Source of the DNA: CAYVQZ01 sp964453435
GTDB taxonomy: Bacteria; Abyssobacteria; SURF-5
Assembly (NCBI GenBank): GCA_964453435.1
Contig: CAYVQZ010000001.1
Location: 186,001-250,000 of the forward strand
DNA length: 64,000 bases
Reading direction: 5' to 3'
This document shows, piece by piece, positions 33,731-42,574 of the stretch; position 1 is the stretch's first letter, and every line of letters begins with the position of its first letter. A program made the translations under genes and the position numbers. The notes below the pieces were generated by a model, which saw nothing but the letters and a program-made list of their open reading frames with translations, was not told the DNA's origin and did not search any database.

Positions 33731-35281
33731 TCACACTTTTGCATCCGTTCCGAGAACTTCCTGCCGCAATGTCCGCTTCAGAATTTTACCCGTCGGCGTC
33801 GTCGGCAGCGTGTCCCGAAACTCGACCGCGCGCGGAGCCTTGTATTTCGCGATTCGTTCGCGGCAAAAATCGATTATCTCCTTCTCGGTCGCGGCCTCGC
33901 CTTCCTTCAAAACAATATACGCCTTCGCTATCTCTCCCTTTATTTCATCCGGCACACCTATCACCGTCGCCATCGCGACCTTGGGATGCTTGTACAGCAC
34001 GTTCTCGACCTCGGCCGGATAGATATTGTAACCGCCGGTGATGATGAGGTCTTTCTTCCTGTCCACGACGTAAAGGTAGCCGTCCGAATCATATTTCCCC
34101 ATGTCGCCCGTGTGCAGCCACCCGTTCCGCATCGCCTCGGCGGTCGCCTCGGGATTGTTGTAGTACCCCTTCATCACGTTCTTCCCGCGGATGATTATCT
34201 CGCCGACCTCCCCGGTCGCCACGTCGTTGTCGTTCTCGTCCACCACCCGCGCCTCGCACCCGATCGGAACACCCACGGACCCGGCTTTCCTCTCCGCGTC
34301 TATCGGATTCGACGTGACAAGCGCGGTCGCTTCGGTCAAGCCGTATCCCTCGGTGATGATGGCGCCGGTTCGCTCCTCGAACCGCCTCAGAAGCGAAAGC
34401 GACAGCGGAGCCGACGAGCAGAAACAGATTCTGAGCGATGAAAGGTCGTACTTGTCGATCTCGGGGTCGTTCAGCAGCAGGGCGAACATCGTCGGCACAC
34501 CCGAAAAGGTGTTGCAGTTGTATCTGGCGATGTTCTCCAGCGCCATCGACGGGACAAAGAACTCCATGAGAACGCTGGGGACCCCGCCGTACATCGCCGT
34601 CATAACGCATATTTGCGCCAGCAGATGGAACAGCGGCAGACCCGGAATCAGCGCGACGTCGTCGGGCGTCGACTTCAGCAGAACATTCGCCGATTCGAGG
34701 TTGTGCAGGAAGTTCGCGTGCGTCAGCATCGCGCCCTTCGGCTTGCCGGTCGTGCCCGACGTATAGATAATGCAGGCCACCGACCCGGGCGACAGCTCGG
34801 GCGACGAAAACTCCTCCGATGCCTTCTCAACAAGCGGCCCGAGTTCGGTCACTCCCTCCGGCGGGTTCTCGTCGAGGTACAGGATATGCTCCACACTCTC
34901 GAGTTGGTCGCGAACAGGCTCGATTACCGGATACAGGTAATCGGTTGTCACGAGCATCTTCGCGCCCGCGTTGTCGATGATGTATTTCGCCTCGTCCGCC
35001 TTCAGCATCACGCTCAGCGATATCATCATGGCGCCGAGCTTGATCAAGCCGAAGTATGCGTAAAGGAATTCGAGGCGGTTCGGAATGAAGAGACACACCC
35101 GGTCGCCGGGCGTGACGCCAAGTTCTCGAAAGACATTCGCGTACCGATTCGCTGCCCGGTCCAGTTGAGAGAACGTCACCGTCTCGTCCCGAAAATAAAT
35201 CGCGGGCTTGTCCGAGAGCTCAGCGGCCTGGTGCGCCAGCATTTTGCCGAGCGTATCAACGTGTTCGGGAAGTCGCTGCAT
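33731..35281 (-). CDS. Acyl-CoA synthetase (AMP-forming), long-chain fatty acid type
   Basis: 516 residues of the ANL superfamily. Motifs are IIYTSGTTGKPKGAM (P-loop-like), EGYGLTEAT, GWLHTGDMGKYDSDGYLYVV and the C-terminal lysine block TPTGKILKR. The reaction is acid + ATP + CoA to acyl-CoA + AMP. It starts 4 bases after the GalT-like gene and is followed by the Cys-rich gene. A second enzyme of this superfamily lies at 55732. Confidence 0.95.
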   Translation of the reverse strand: MQRLPEHVDTLGKMLAHQAAELSDKPAIYFRDETVTFSQLDRAANRYANVFRELGVTPGDRVCLFIPNRLEFLYAYFGLIKLGAMMISLSVMLKADEAKYIIDNAGAKMLVTTDYLYPVIEPVRDQLESVEHILYLDENPPEGVTELGPLVEKASEEFSSPELSPGSVACIIYTSGTTGKPKGAMLTHANFLHNLESANVLLKSTPDDVALIPGLPLFHLLAQICVMTAMYGGVPSVLMEFFVPSMALENIARYNCNTFSGVPTMFALLLNDPEIDKYDLSSLRICFCSSAPLSLSLLRRFEERTGAIITEGYGLTEATALVTSNPIDAERKAGSVGVPIGCEARVVDENDNDVATGEVGEIIIRGKNVMKGYYNNPEATAEAMRNGWLHTGDMGKYDSDGYLYVVDRKKDLIITGGYNIYPAEVENVLYKHPKVAMATVIGVPDEIKGEIAKAYIVLKEGEAATEKEIIDFCRERIAKYKAPRAVEFRDTLPTTPTGKILKRTLRQEVLGTDAKV

Positions 35282-35285
35282 CGAA

Positions 35286-36320
35286 TCACCTCAGGTCATA
35301 GAAAAAACGGCGCGCGTCGGCGCAGATTTCCTCAGGCTTGAAAATTGATAACACCTCGTCATGAAGCGTATTGAAATAATTGATGTCGCTCGTGTTCATC
35401 GGCGGAAGCAGCGCGCGCGGTATCAGCTTCGCGTGGACCCGGAAGTGGTCCTCCCCCCGGCCCGAATAGATAGCCATGTTGAAGCTGTAGAATCCCTGGC
35501 CGTCAAGATATTTCATCGCCGCAGACAGCCCCCTCGAGAAATCGAGCCAGTCGCTCTCTGCGATGTCGAGGATGCCCGACGCTTCCTGAAATATCGCCAT
35601 GATGTCGATGAACCCCTTGGGCGCGAAGCTCGTGAGCCAGCTTATTTTCCCGGTGCGCGCAATGAATCTCTCCCCGAGTTCCGCCTCCTCTTCGAGCAGG
35701 TCGGCCCAATACGCGCTCGAGTTCTCGGCCGCGTATTTCCCGCTCGCATCGAGAATCGCCGTGTGATAGTTCGTCCCGCTCTCGCCCGCAATAATCTGGA
35801 GATGCGGATGGATAATCGAGCCGCCCGCCAGCGGCATGTAATTCCAGTTAATCGAGAGATACAGCGAACCGCCCGGCTGCGCTTTTACCGCCGATTCCAG
35901 ATAGTCGCAGGCCGCAAGAAACCCGTCGCCCAGCAGTTCCGGCGCGAAATCGTGCAGCGGCTTGAAATGCTCGTCCGAGAATATCCCCACCGCGCTGTAA
36001 GTGTCGTATGGAAACATGTTCGGGAAAACGACCGCGCTGCCCCGCTTGATTCGGTCCTGCCCCGCGAAGCCCGGAAGGAACTTCGGCGTGATACTCTCGA
36101 GCATCTGCGGGCAAAACGGGCAGCCAAACTCGAGCGACCGCGCCGCCACCTCGTCCAAATCCGGCTTCGGCAGCGTGCGAACCGGGAAAAACAGTATCCG
36201 CGAGGTCCTCCCCGTCAGCGGGTCCACCCGTATCTCGGTCGGCCTCTCGTTCTCTTCAAAATTCTGCATCGGATCAAGGAACTTCGTGATGCGCGAGTAT
36301 TTCCGGAATTCGATTGTCAT
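35286..36320 (-). CDS. GalT/HIT-superfamily nucleotidylyltransferase-like protein
   Basis: About 344 residues. The IIHPHLQIIAG active-site triad belongs to galactose-1-phosphate uridylyltransferase-like HIT proteins, where the middle His becomes nucleotidylated. CPFCPQ and a N-terminal RVDPLTGRTSRILFFP block fit the GalT N-domain. Position beside an acyl-CoA ligase rather than galactose genes argues for a different nucleotidyl or phosphorylase-like role. ATG at 36320 follows GGCAGGAG; a longer reading from 36434 has no site. Confidence 0.78.
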   Translation of the reverse strand: MTIEFRKYSRITKFLDPMQNFEENERPTEIRVDPLTGRTSRILFFPVRTLPKPDLDEVAARSLEFGCPFCPQMLESITPKFLPGFAGQDRIKRGSAVVFPNMFPYDTYSAVGIFSDEHFKPLHDFAPELLGDGFLAACDYLESAVKAQPGGSLYLSINWNYMPLAGGSIIHPHLQIIAGESGTNYHTAILDASGKYAAENSSAYWADLLEEEAELGERFIARTGKISWLTSFAPKGFIDIMAIFQEASGILDIAESDWLDFSRGLSAAMKYLDGQGFYSFNMAIYSGRGEDHFRVHAKLIPRALLPPMNTSDINYFNTLHDEVLSIFKPEEICADARRFFYDLR

Positions 36321-36622
36321 GGCGGCTCCTGCCCCGCTTCGTCCTGCAAGTTTCTGGTTATGAGAGAAACCGGTTATTACTCTACCATTTGAGTCTATCC
36401 ATTTCAAGGCCTCCCGAACCGGCGAACCGGCCATTGAAACCGTTCAACGCAACACACAGCAAGACACGGGGAAGACTACTTTATCCACAGATTGCGCTGA
36501 TTTTCCGAGATTGAAGACGTTTATCTTCCTCCTTTATGAAAGAGGGACAAAGAGACTGTCTCGCGATTGCCAAGCGAAGGGGACTCTACCCAATTACGGA
36601 ACCCTCCGTCTTTTGCGCTGAG

Positions 36623-36665
36623 CGAATCACGCGCTTCGCGTGACCGCGCAATCCGCGGGATAGAA
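36623..36665. repeat. 43-bp repeat identical to 52325-52367
   Basis: Both copies are the same over 43 bases, from CGAATCACGCGCTTCGCGTG to CGCGGGATAGAA, including a small hairpin CACGCG-CTT-CGCGTG. The surrounding gap 36435-36808 has no gene and also holds the phrases GAGACTGTCTCGCGATT and GGGACTGTCCCC. Confidence 0.8.
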
Positions 36666-37264
36666 TCGGGACTGTCCCCGAAGCGAACAACCTTCACCAT
36701 GAATCATGGGACACACTCCAAAGGGGGATTTTCTTGAACAGAACAATGGCTCTCACGCCAAGCCGCCAATGACGCAAAGGAAAACCGGGAACCGCCGATG
36801 AACACGGAGTGCGCCAAGAAGCGTACAAGTTCTTGCCAGTGAAAGTCTGGTCTGGACAAAGGGTAGCCGCCAGTCCAGCACCGAGTCCCACGTGTGGGGA
36901 GGCAACGAACCGCATGAAGCTGGGAGGAGGGAGGTATCAGGCTCCAACGAAAGTGAAGGTATTGAGCCCCGAAATTTATCACGTGTCGGAGGCCGACAGC
37001 GTTCCGTGGCTGGAAGGCAGCACTGCGCGAGTCCGCAAGGGCGAGGACTCAGCAGCCCGACGGGGTCAGAGGCCGGTTGCATGATACCACAGGGAGCTTG
37101 TATGAACTTGGGAGGGCCGGGATATTCTCCGCTTGGAGAGGGAGTATGCGAGGACAAGCGGTGAAAGGCGAGGAATCGCAGACGGTATCCCGGCAGTCGG
37201 ACCACTTCATAGTACCGGTGAGGCGGGGTAATGCCCGCGGAGGAAAGGGGGTGGCGGTAGCGCG

Positions 37265-38608
37265 ATGAGTTTCGAGGAGACACCCGCCGTACGCAGAGAC
37301 GGAGAGTGGGTGAAAACGCGACTGAAACTCATAACCGAGCGTGCCAGGAGAGAGCCGCGATGCAGGTTCACGTCATTGGCGCACCTGCTCAACGAGGGGT
37401 TTCTTCTGGAATGCTTCAGGGAGTTGAAGAAGAACAAGGCTCCCGGCATTGACGGAGTGACGGCGAAGCAGTATGAGGAGCGCCTTGCGGAGAATATCAA
37501 GGATTTGGTTGAAAGGCTGAAGGGCAAGCGGTATGTGCCGCAGCCAGTCAAGCGGGTGTATATACCCAAGGACGACAAGAGTCTGAGGCCGCTGGGACTG
37601 CCTGCGGTTGAGGACAAAGTCGTTCAGATGGGAGTCAAGCGGATTCTTGAGGCTATCTGGGAGGTGGACTTCTCGGATGTATCGTACGGGTTCCGGCCAG
37701 GTCGAGGGTGTCATGACGCCCTTGAGGACGTGCGCAGGACGGTCATGACGAGGCCTGTCGGCTACGTGGTGGATATGGATATCGAGAAGTTCTTTGACAC
37801 CGTAGAGCACACGTGGATGATGGAATGCCTGAAGCAGCGGATATCCGACCCAAGCCTGTTGAGGCTGGTGGCCCGATTCTTAAAATCGGGGGTGATGGAA
37901 GAAGGGAAGTATCTGGAGGTGGAGAGGGGCACACCGCAGGGAGGCCTCATAAGCCCCGTGCTTGCCAACATCTATCTTCACTACGTTCTTGACCTCTGGT
38001 TCGAGAAGAGGGCGAAGAAGCAAGGCAAAGGCTTTGCCCACCTGACCCGCTACGCGGACGACTTCATCGTGTGCTTTGAGCGGGAGGATGAAGCAAAAGC
38101 GTTCGCGGGAGAACTGCGCGAGCGGTTTGCGAAATTCGGACTGAGGATATCCGAGACGAAGAGCAGGACAATCGAATTTGGTCGGAAGGCAGAGGCGGAA
38201 GGGAAGAAAGCTGGGACCTTCGACTTTCTCGGATTCACACACTACTGCGGGAAGACGAGAAACGGGAAGTTCAAGGTGGCGAAGAAGACCAGCAAGAAGA
38301 AGCTCAGGCAGAAACTCAAGGCGATGAACCAGTGGCTGAAGCGCATCCGAAACGCCGTTGAGATGAAGGTATGGTGGAGGACACTGTGCCGGAAGCTCCT
38401 CGGCCACTACCGCTACTACGGAGTGAGCGGGAACATGGAAGGGCTGAAGCGGTATTACTGGACAACGCTCAGGCTCGCCTTCAAGTGGGTAAATCGGCGA
38501 AGCCAGAAGAAGAGTTATACCTGGGAGAAATTCCGAAGGGTGCTTGCGTGGAACCCGCTGCCCAAACCCAAGATATATCACTCTCCGTACCACCCGTCCT
38601 CGACTTGA
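37265..38608 (+). CDS. ltrA: Group II intron reverse transcriptase/maturase
   Basis: 447 residues. RT blocks are visible: KAPGIDGVTAKQYE, RPLGLPAVEDKVVQM, YGFRPGRGCHDAL, GTPQGGLISPVLANIYL and the catalytic RYADDFIV. A maturase (X) domain follows (WLKRIRNAVEMK, HYRYYGVSGN). There is no HNH endonuclease domain, so mobility would rely on pre-nicked or replicating target DNA. AGGAAAGGGGG lies upstream of the ATG. The frame is intact, so the intron may be active. Confidence 0.96.
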   Translation: MSFEETPAVRRDGEWVKTRLKLITERARREPRCRFTSLAHLLNEGFLLECFRELKKNKAPGIDGVTAKQYEERLAENIKDLVERLKGKRYVPQPVKRVYIPKDDKSLRPLGLPAVEDKVVQMGVKRILEAIWEVDFSDVSYGFRPGRGCHDALEDVRRTVMTRPVGYVVDMDIEKFFDTVEHTWMMECLKQRISDPSLLRLVARFLKSGVMEEGKYLEVERGTPQGGLISPVLANIYLHYVLDLWFEKRAKKQGKGFAHLTRYADDFIVCFEREDEAKAFAGELRERFAKFGLRISETKSRTIEFGRKAEAEGKKAGTFDFLGFTHYCGKTRNGKFKVAKKTSKKKLRQKLKAMNQWLKRIRNAVEMKVWWRTLCRKLLGHYRYYGVSGNMEGLKRYYWTTLRLAFKWVNRRSQKKSYTWEKFRRVLAWNPLPKPKIYHSPYHPSST

Positions 38609-38623
38609 GGATGCGCTACCGAA

Positions 38624-38656
38624 GAGCCGTGTGAGGGAAAACCTCACGCACGGTTC
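38624..38656 (+). ncRNA. Group II intron domain V
   Basis: GAGCCGT-GTGAGG-GAAA-CCTCAC-GCACGGTTC folds into the standard 33-34 nt hairpin with a GAAA tetraloop and two-base bulge, the catalytic core of the intron RNA. Confidence 0.93.
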
Positions 38657-38931
38657 TGTGAGGGGCATGAGAATGGAACCCACGGTCGAATCTTGTGACA
38701 CTCCTCATATCGAAAGAGAGGAGCAACGGGGAATACAAAGCAGACCTACAGGAAACCATTTGGCATGTCTACTCGACTGAAATGATGAAAGACTTTTCTG
38801 GATCCACGGATTCACACTGAGTGACACAGATTAAGAACGGGACAGGGGCGAAGAGCGCATTACGACGGACTTGGGAACATCGATTCGGCAAGCCTGTAAT
38901 GGTAAATATTATTTATTAAAAATAAGTTAAT

Positions 38932-39129
38932 TCAAATTTCAAGACCCCAAAGCACTTCAGTCGCATCTACCTGTCGCTGAATCATTTCTTTTTCTGAGGG
39001 GAGGGTTGCGGTATGGAGTTTCTCATTCAGATCGAGCATGGTTTGGACAAGGGAAACCATTTTGTCTGTTTTGTCCTTGAAGTCCGAAAAGTCGTTACTC
39101 CTCTTGACAGATTCCGCTACTCCTTTTCT
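38932..39129 (-). pseudogene. C-terminal fragment resembling an N6-adenine DNA methylase/type IIG enzyme
   Basis: The minus strand reads about 66 codons open to a stop at 38932, with VKRSNDFSDFKDKTDKMV, then MLDLNEKLHTATLPSEKEM and IQRQVDATEV. That coiled segment is very like the C-termini of Eco57I/TaqI-type methylases (MLDLxxxLxxAxTPxEKxxIxRQIDATD). The rest of such a protein is missing, and an in-frame TAA lies just upstream. It overlaps the end of the ORF6N gene. It reads as a remnant of a lost restriction-modification gene. Confidence 0.45.
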
Positions 39130-39620
39130 TTATGAAATCCGATTCGTCGTCGCTTTGGGCTCTGCGGGGCCATTAATTGACGAATGGCATTGAAGACCGC
39201 CTTGATTTCTCCATCATGCTTCTCAATCTTTGTTTCAAGTTCGGCGAGTTTTCGGGCCAGTTCCTCATGAGTCGAAAGGAACTCTCTCAGCTTCACGAAC
39301 GCGCGCATAATGGCAATATTGACATGAATGGCCCTCGTGCTTCTTAAGACGCTGGAGAGCATTGCCACGCCCTGCTCGGTAAATGCCATCACGCTCTTCG
39401 AAAATTTCAGCGAATCCCTCTTCTCGTCCTCGGAGGATGTCACAGATTGTGATATCCTCATAATCTCCTCGCGTGTGAGGCGAAACATGAAATCGTCCGG
39501 AAACCGCTCTTTGTTTCTGCGAACAGCCTGGTTCAGAACACGCGTTTCGACTCCGTAAAGGTCTGCCAGGTCTTTGTCGAGCATGACCTTTTGACCGCCT
39601 TGAAGACCTCGAAAACACAA
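39117..39620 (-). CDS. ORF6N-domain protein, N-terminus apparently shortened
   Basis: About 167 residues. The ORF6N DNA-binding domain is clear (QKVMLDKDLADLYGVETRVL, NQAVRRNKERFPDDFMFRLT), followed by a coiled coil (about 115-140) and a basic tail. Family members normally begin with a strand ending in IRGQKVML; here the preceding residues are CFRGLQGG and the only start before them is a TTG, so the first exon-like strand may have decayed. ORF6N proteins are common in phages and accessory DNA. Together with the methylase fragment it marks a decayed accessory locus beside the intron. Confidence 0.75.
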   Translation of the reverse strand: MCFRGLQGGQKVMLDKDLADLYGVETRVLNQAVRRNKERFPDDFMFRLTREEIMRISQSVTSSEDEKRDSLKFSKSVMAFTEQGVAMLSSVLRSTRAIHVNIAIMRAFVKLREFLSTHEELARKLAELETKIEKHDGEIKAVFNAIRQLMAPQSPKRRRIGFHKEKE

Positions 39621-39777
39621 TTCTCAGCTTTCAGCAACTCTACGAAACAATTGCCCGGCCTTTCGAATGGAAATTCACCCGAAAGGATTTATTACAATTA
39701 CTGCAGCGACTCGATGACATACAAAAAATGGCCGCGTGAAAATACGTCACCGAATTTTCGACCCCGAGCGCTTAGCG

Positions 39778-40791
39778 TCAGCGCAGCAGCTTCTCGACGC
39801 CGCCCATCGCGCTCACCCAGTCAGAGAGTCGACGCATACCCTCGTCAATGCTCACGGCGGGACGATACCCGAGCATCCGCTTCGCCTTGCCGCACGTGTA
39901 TGTCACGTTCCGGCCCGAAAGCGCGATGGCATACCGAGTCATCAGCGGAGGCTTCTTCGAGCCGGAGAGCTTGTGCAGCTTCTCGGCCACAGCGGCCGAG
40001 GCGTAGGCGATCCCGTAGGGAACCGATATCTTCGGTTTTGGGAATCCGGCGGCGTCAGCCAGCTTTGTCAGGAACTCGCGCGCGGTGATTCGTTCGTCGT
40101 CGGTCACGAGAAACGCTTCGCCTGAAATCTCTTCGTGCCGCACCGCGAGGATGAGACAGTCGCAGACGTTCTCCACGTAGCTGGTCGAAGTTTCGGCGCG
40201 TCCGCCGTCGATTAAGAACAGCATCCCCCGGCGCGCCAGTTTCGCCATGATTGGCAATATGGTCGTGTCGCCCGCCCCCCACACCCAGGTCGGCCTCACG
40301 GCGCATGCGTTGACGCGGCCCTGCTTTGCCGCGGCTGTCACTTCCCGCTCGGCCAGCGCCTTGGTTTCCGAGTAGAAATCCTTGTATCTGAGGGGAAACG
40401 ACTCGTTCTCGTCTGCGTCGTACTTGTCGGTAAAATCGAAGGCGACCGACTGGGTGCTCACGTAAACTATTCGGTTGACACCAGCCGTCTCGCACGCCTT
40501 GAGCATGTTTCTCGTGCCTTCCACATTCAGCAGGTAATACTCGCTCAGCGGCGCATTCCCAATCTCCACGAGGGCCGCCGCGTGATACACAAGGTCGATC
40601 CCGCCGGCGGCGTCCACGAGCGACTCATAATGCGTGATATCGCCCTCCGCGAGTTCGACCCCCATGTCCTCCAGCGCCGCCGTGTCGCTGCTCCTCCGAA
40701 CAAGACACCGAACCTCGTCGCCTTGTTTCACCAGCTTTTTGACCAGGTTCGTTCCTATGAAACCGGTACCGCCCGTCACAAGTACTTTCAT
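39778..40791 (-). CDS. NAD(P)-dependent epimerase/dehydratase (extended SDR)
   Basis: About 337 residues. The nucleotide-binding TGGTGFIGTNLV is followed by the catalytic pair YxxxK in FYSETKALAE and the substrate-side YVSTQS. The overall form is like dihydroflavonol-4-reductase/3-beta-hydroxysteroid dehydrogenase proteins. Substrate unknown. GGAGG precedes the ATG at 40791. It stands alone. Confidence 0.9.
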   Translation of the reverse strand: MKVLVTGGTGFIGTNLVKKLVKQGDEVRCLVRRSSDTAALEDMGVELAEGDITHYESLVDAAGGIDLVYHAAALVEIGNAPLSEYYLLNVEGTRNMLKACETAGVNRIVYVSTQSVAFDFTDKYDADENESFPLRYKDFYSETKALAEREVTAAAKQGRVNACAVRPTWVWGAGDTTILPIMAKLARRGMLFLIDGGRAETSTSYVENVCDCLILAVRHEEISGEAFLVTDDERITAREFLTKLADAAGFPKPKISVPYGIAYASAAVAEKLHKLSGSKKPPLMTRYAIALSGRNVTYTCGKAKRMLGYRPAVSIDEGMRRLSDWVSAMGGVEKLLR

Positions 40792-40931
40792 GTTCCACCT
40801 CCGCATCGCCGTGCTCGTCGCAAGCTATTTTATCACGAAATGAGACAGGGGGAGAATGTTTCTTCGAACATGAATGAACAGGGAAGGACGCCAACGGAAT
40901 TCATGAGACCACAGAAGAAAAAATCGGCTTC

Positions 40932-41576
40932 TCAGAAGTGAATCCGGCTGAGGAGATGCTGCCTTTTCTGGTAGATGAATATGGCGGCCAGGCCGAGTCC
41001 GCAGAGGATGAATGTGGAGGGTTCCGGCACGGGAGCCGCACCGTGTATAGACACATTATCGAGCGCAAACGCCGAATTGATTATTGAATCGCCGTCGACG
41101 ATCTGAAAGGAAATGGTCGCCGGCTCCCCCCAAAATGCGCTCAGGTCTTGCTCGGTGAGGTCGATGTCCACATGAACGAGCTCCGGCTTGCCGAAAATAT
41201 TGTGCGAGGAATCGATGTCCTCTTCGAACAAAATGACGGACTCTGTACCATTGGAGAGAACAACCTGAAAAGTGTCCGCGGAAGAACCTTTCGAGCCGAG
41301 CGCATAGTCGAATTCGAGGGAGGTAAGCGACGGATCAAGCACGAATGTTTGAGATGCGGAGTCCGTTTTCCCCCCGCTTCCTGCAAGCGCGCCGTACGTA
41401 TTACCCTCGGCGTCGGTCAGCAGGCGTTTGTTTCCTTCGGTCACGACCCAGCCGACCAACGGAAGGGTCTCGAAGTCCTCTGTTCCGTCCGTTATCAGCG
41501 TGGCCCTGGAAGAGGTGTTCGACAAGCAAAGGGCACAAAGAAGTATGAGCGAAAAGACGACAATACGCTTGGGCAT
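40932..41576 (-). CDS. PEP-CTERM sorted exported protein
   Basis: About 214 residues. An N-terminal signal peptide (PKRIVVFSLILLCALCLS) leads to a beta-rich body. The C-terminus has the PEP-CTERM sorting signal VPEPSTFILCGLGLAAIFIY followed by basic residues. Such proteins are processed by exosortase/EpsH and often go to the extracellular matrix. No exosortase is in the window. ATG at 41576 follows AAAGG. Confidence 0.88.
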   Translation of the reverse strand: MPKRIVVFSLILLCALCLSNTSSRATLITDGTEDFETLPLVGWVVTEGNKRLLTDAEGNTYGALAGSGGKTDSASQTFVLDPSLTSLEFDYALGSKGSSADTFQVVLSNGTESVILFEEDIDSSHNIFGKPELVHVDIDLTEQDLSAFWGEPATISFQIVDGDSIINSAFALDNVSIHGAAPVPEPSTFILCGLGLAAIFIYQKRQHLLSRIHF

Positions 41577-41753
41577 GAACGCCATCCTTTATGAACATGA
41601 GCCGGTATCCACCAGCAAGAACAGTTTATCATGTCAACATGAATCGGGCTAGCGAAAAACATTTTATTCCGGAATAATTCAGACATTTTAAGACAGCCGT
41701 GGACAACTTTGGTCAAATAAAATTTGCGTTTAAACGATAATAATCGAGATAAC

Positions 41754-42263
41754 TCATGTCCTGCTCAAAAGCCTACAGCGGATACCTTCGAGCGTCCTGA
41801 GGTGGAAGCTCTCCCGTTCAATGAATTTTTCGACGAATCTGCGCGTGAGACCGTGGCTGATTTCGCGACATTGCGAGAGCAATTTCACGCTGACTTTCTT
41901 GTACAGGATCGCTATTTCAACGGCGTCGTCCTCATCGGGAAAGCCGGTTGTTTCTCCGACTTGTTGGGGGTGGAAGTGATTTCGGCGCCTCAGCAGAGAT
42001 ATAATCCGTTCCAAGTCCGCGGTGTTTTGGGGATCGGAATGCGGCAGCGTTTCACGCTTTCTGAGGGCGTAGGCAAGGTCGCGAAAGCAGCGTTCTTGTC
42101 GCCTTTCCTCGCGAGCGATCGCGCTCGCCGAAACGCTCAATTCCCGACTCTCGCTCCGGGCTGCCAGACCCTCGTGGAAAGCGGCCCCTTCGCGTTTCAT
42201 TCGAGCCAGTCTTTTGAGGGTCTCTCTGATATTCAGGGACTGGTTCATTACGGTCACCGTCAC
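41754..42263 (-). CDS. Hypothetical basic helical protein
   Basis: About 170 residues, rich in Arg, Glu and Leu and predicted largely helical (for example MNQSLNIRETLKRLARMKRE). I recognise no domain. GAAAGAAGG lies before a GTG at 42263, and an ATG follows at 42248. The opposite strand is also open through most of this stretch, so the coding strand is not certain; the ribosome-binding site favours this one. Confidence 0.4.
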   Translation of the reverse strand: MTVTVMNQSLNIRETLKRLARMKREGAAFHEGLAARSESRELSVSASAIAREERRQERCFRDLAYALRKRETLPHSDPQNTADLERIISLLRRRNHFHPQQVGETTGFPDEDDAVEIAILYKKVSVKLLSQCREISHGLTRRFVEKFIERESFHLRTLEGIRCRLLSRT

Positions 42264-42391
42264 GATGTCACCTTCTTTCCTACAAATGTATAGGGTCTTG
42301 AGCAGATTGTCTATTGGACTTTGGTCCAATACCGGTTCTGGCCGGGTGACAAGGGCGTGTTGCCGGAATAACTTTCCGGGCGCTTTTGGTT

Positions 42392-42499
42392 GTCATTCTG
42401 AGCCCTCCGAGTCCCTCAGGACAAACTCCCGCGAAGAATCTCGCGATTGACTGCGCCAAAAAAGAAAGATTCTTCGTCGCTTTGCTCCTCAGAATGACA
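42392..42499. mobile_element. MITE-like element with 12-bp perfect terminal inverted repeats
   Basis: TGTCATTCTGAG at 42392 and CTCAGAATGACA at 42488-42499 bound a 108-bp element with internal GAAGAATCTCGCG- and AGATTCTTCGTC-type sequence, itself imperfectly inverted. It has no coding capacity. The same termini are widespread in environmental bacterial genomes. It lies downstream of bshA. Confidence 0.7.
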
Positions 42500-42574
42500 G
42501 TATGGGAGTCTTTTGGAAGAAATAGCCTTTTCGGCAACGGGGTGACAAAATTCGACCTTTTTCCGAGCAGCAAG

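Larger units (their letters stand above)
36809..38710 (+). mobile_element. Complete group II intron
   Basis: The 5' end GTGCGCC (36809) matches the GUGYG start. A 456-base structured 5' region precedes the maturase gene. A typical domain V follows the gene, then a 7-bp domain VI-like stem (TGAGGGG at about 38658, CTCCTCA at about 38701), and the element would end in AT near 38710. Total about 1.9 kb. Flanks are intergenic low-complexity repeats (for example ATCCACAGATT-like phrases on both sides), so no host gene is interrupted as far as I can see. The exact 3' end is uncertain by a few bases. Confidence 0.85.

Noticed and set aside
41724..42293. A 189-codon open frame on the plus strand opposite the hypothetical gene at 41754
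   Set aside because: It has no ribosome-binding site or recognisable motif. The minus-strand reading was preferred because a purine-rich site precedes it, although neither is certain.
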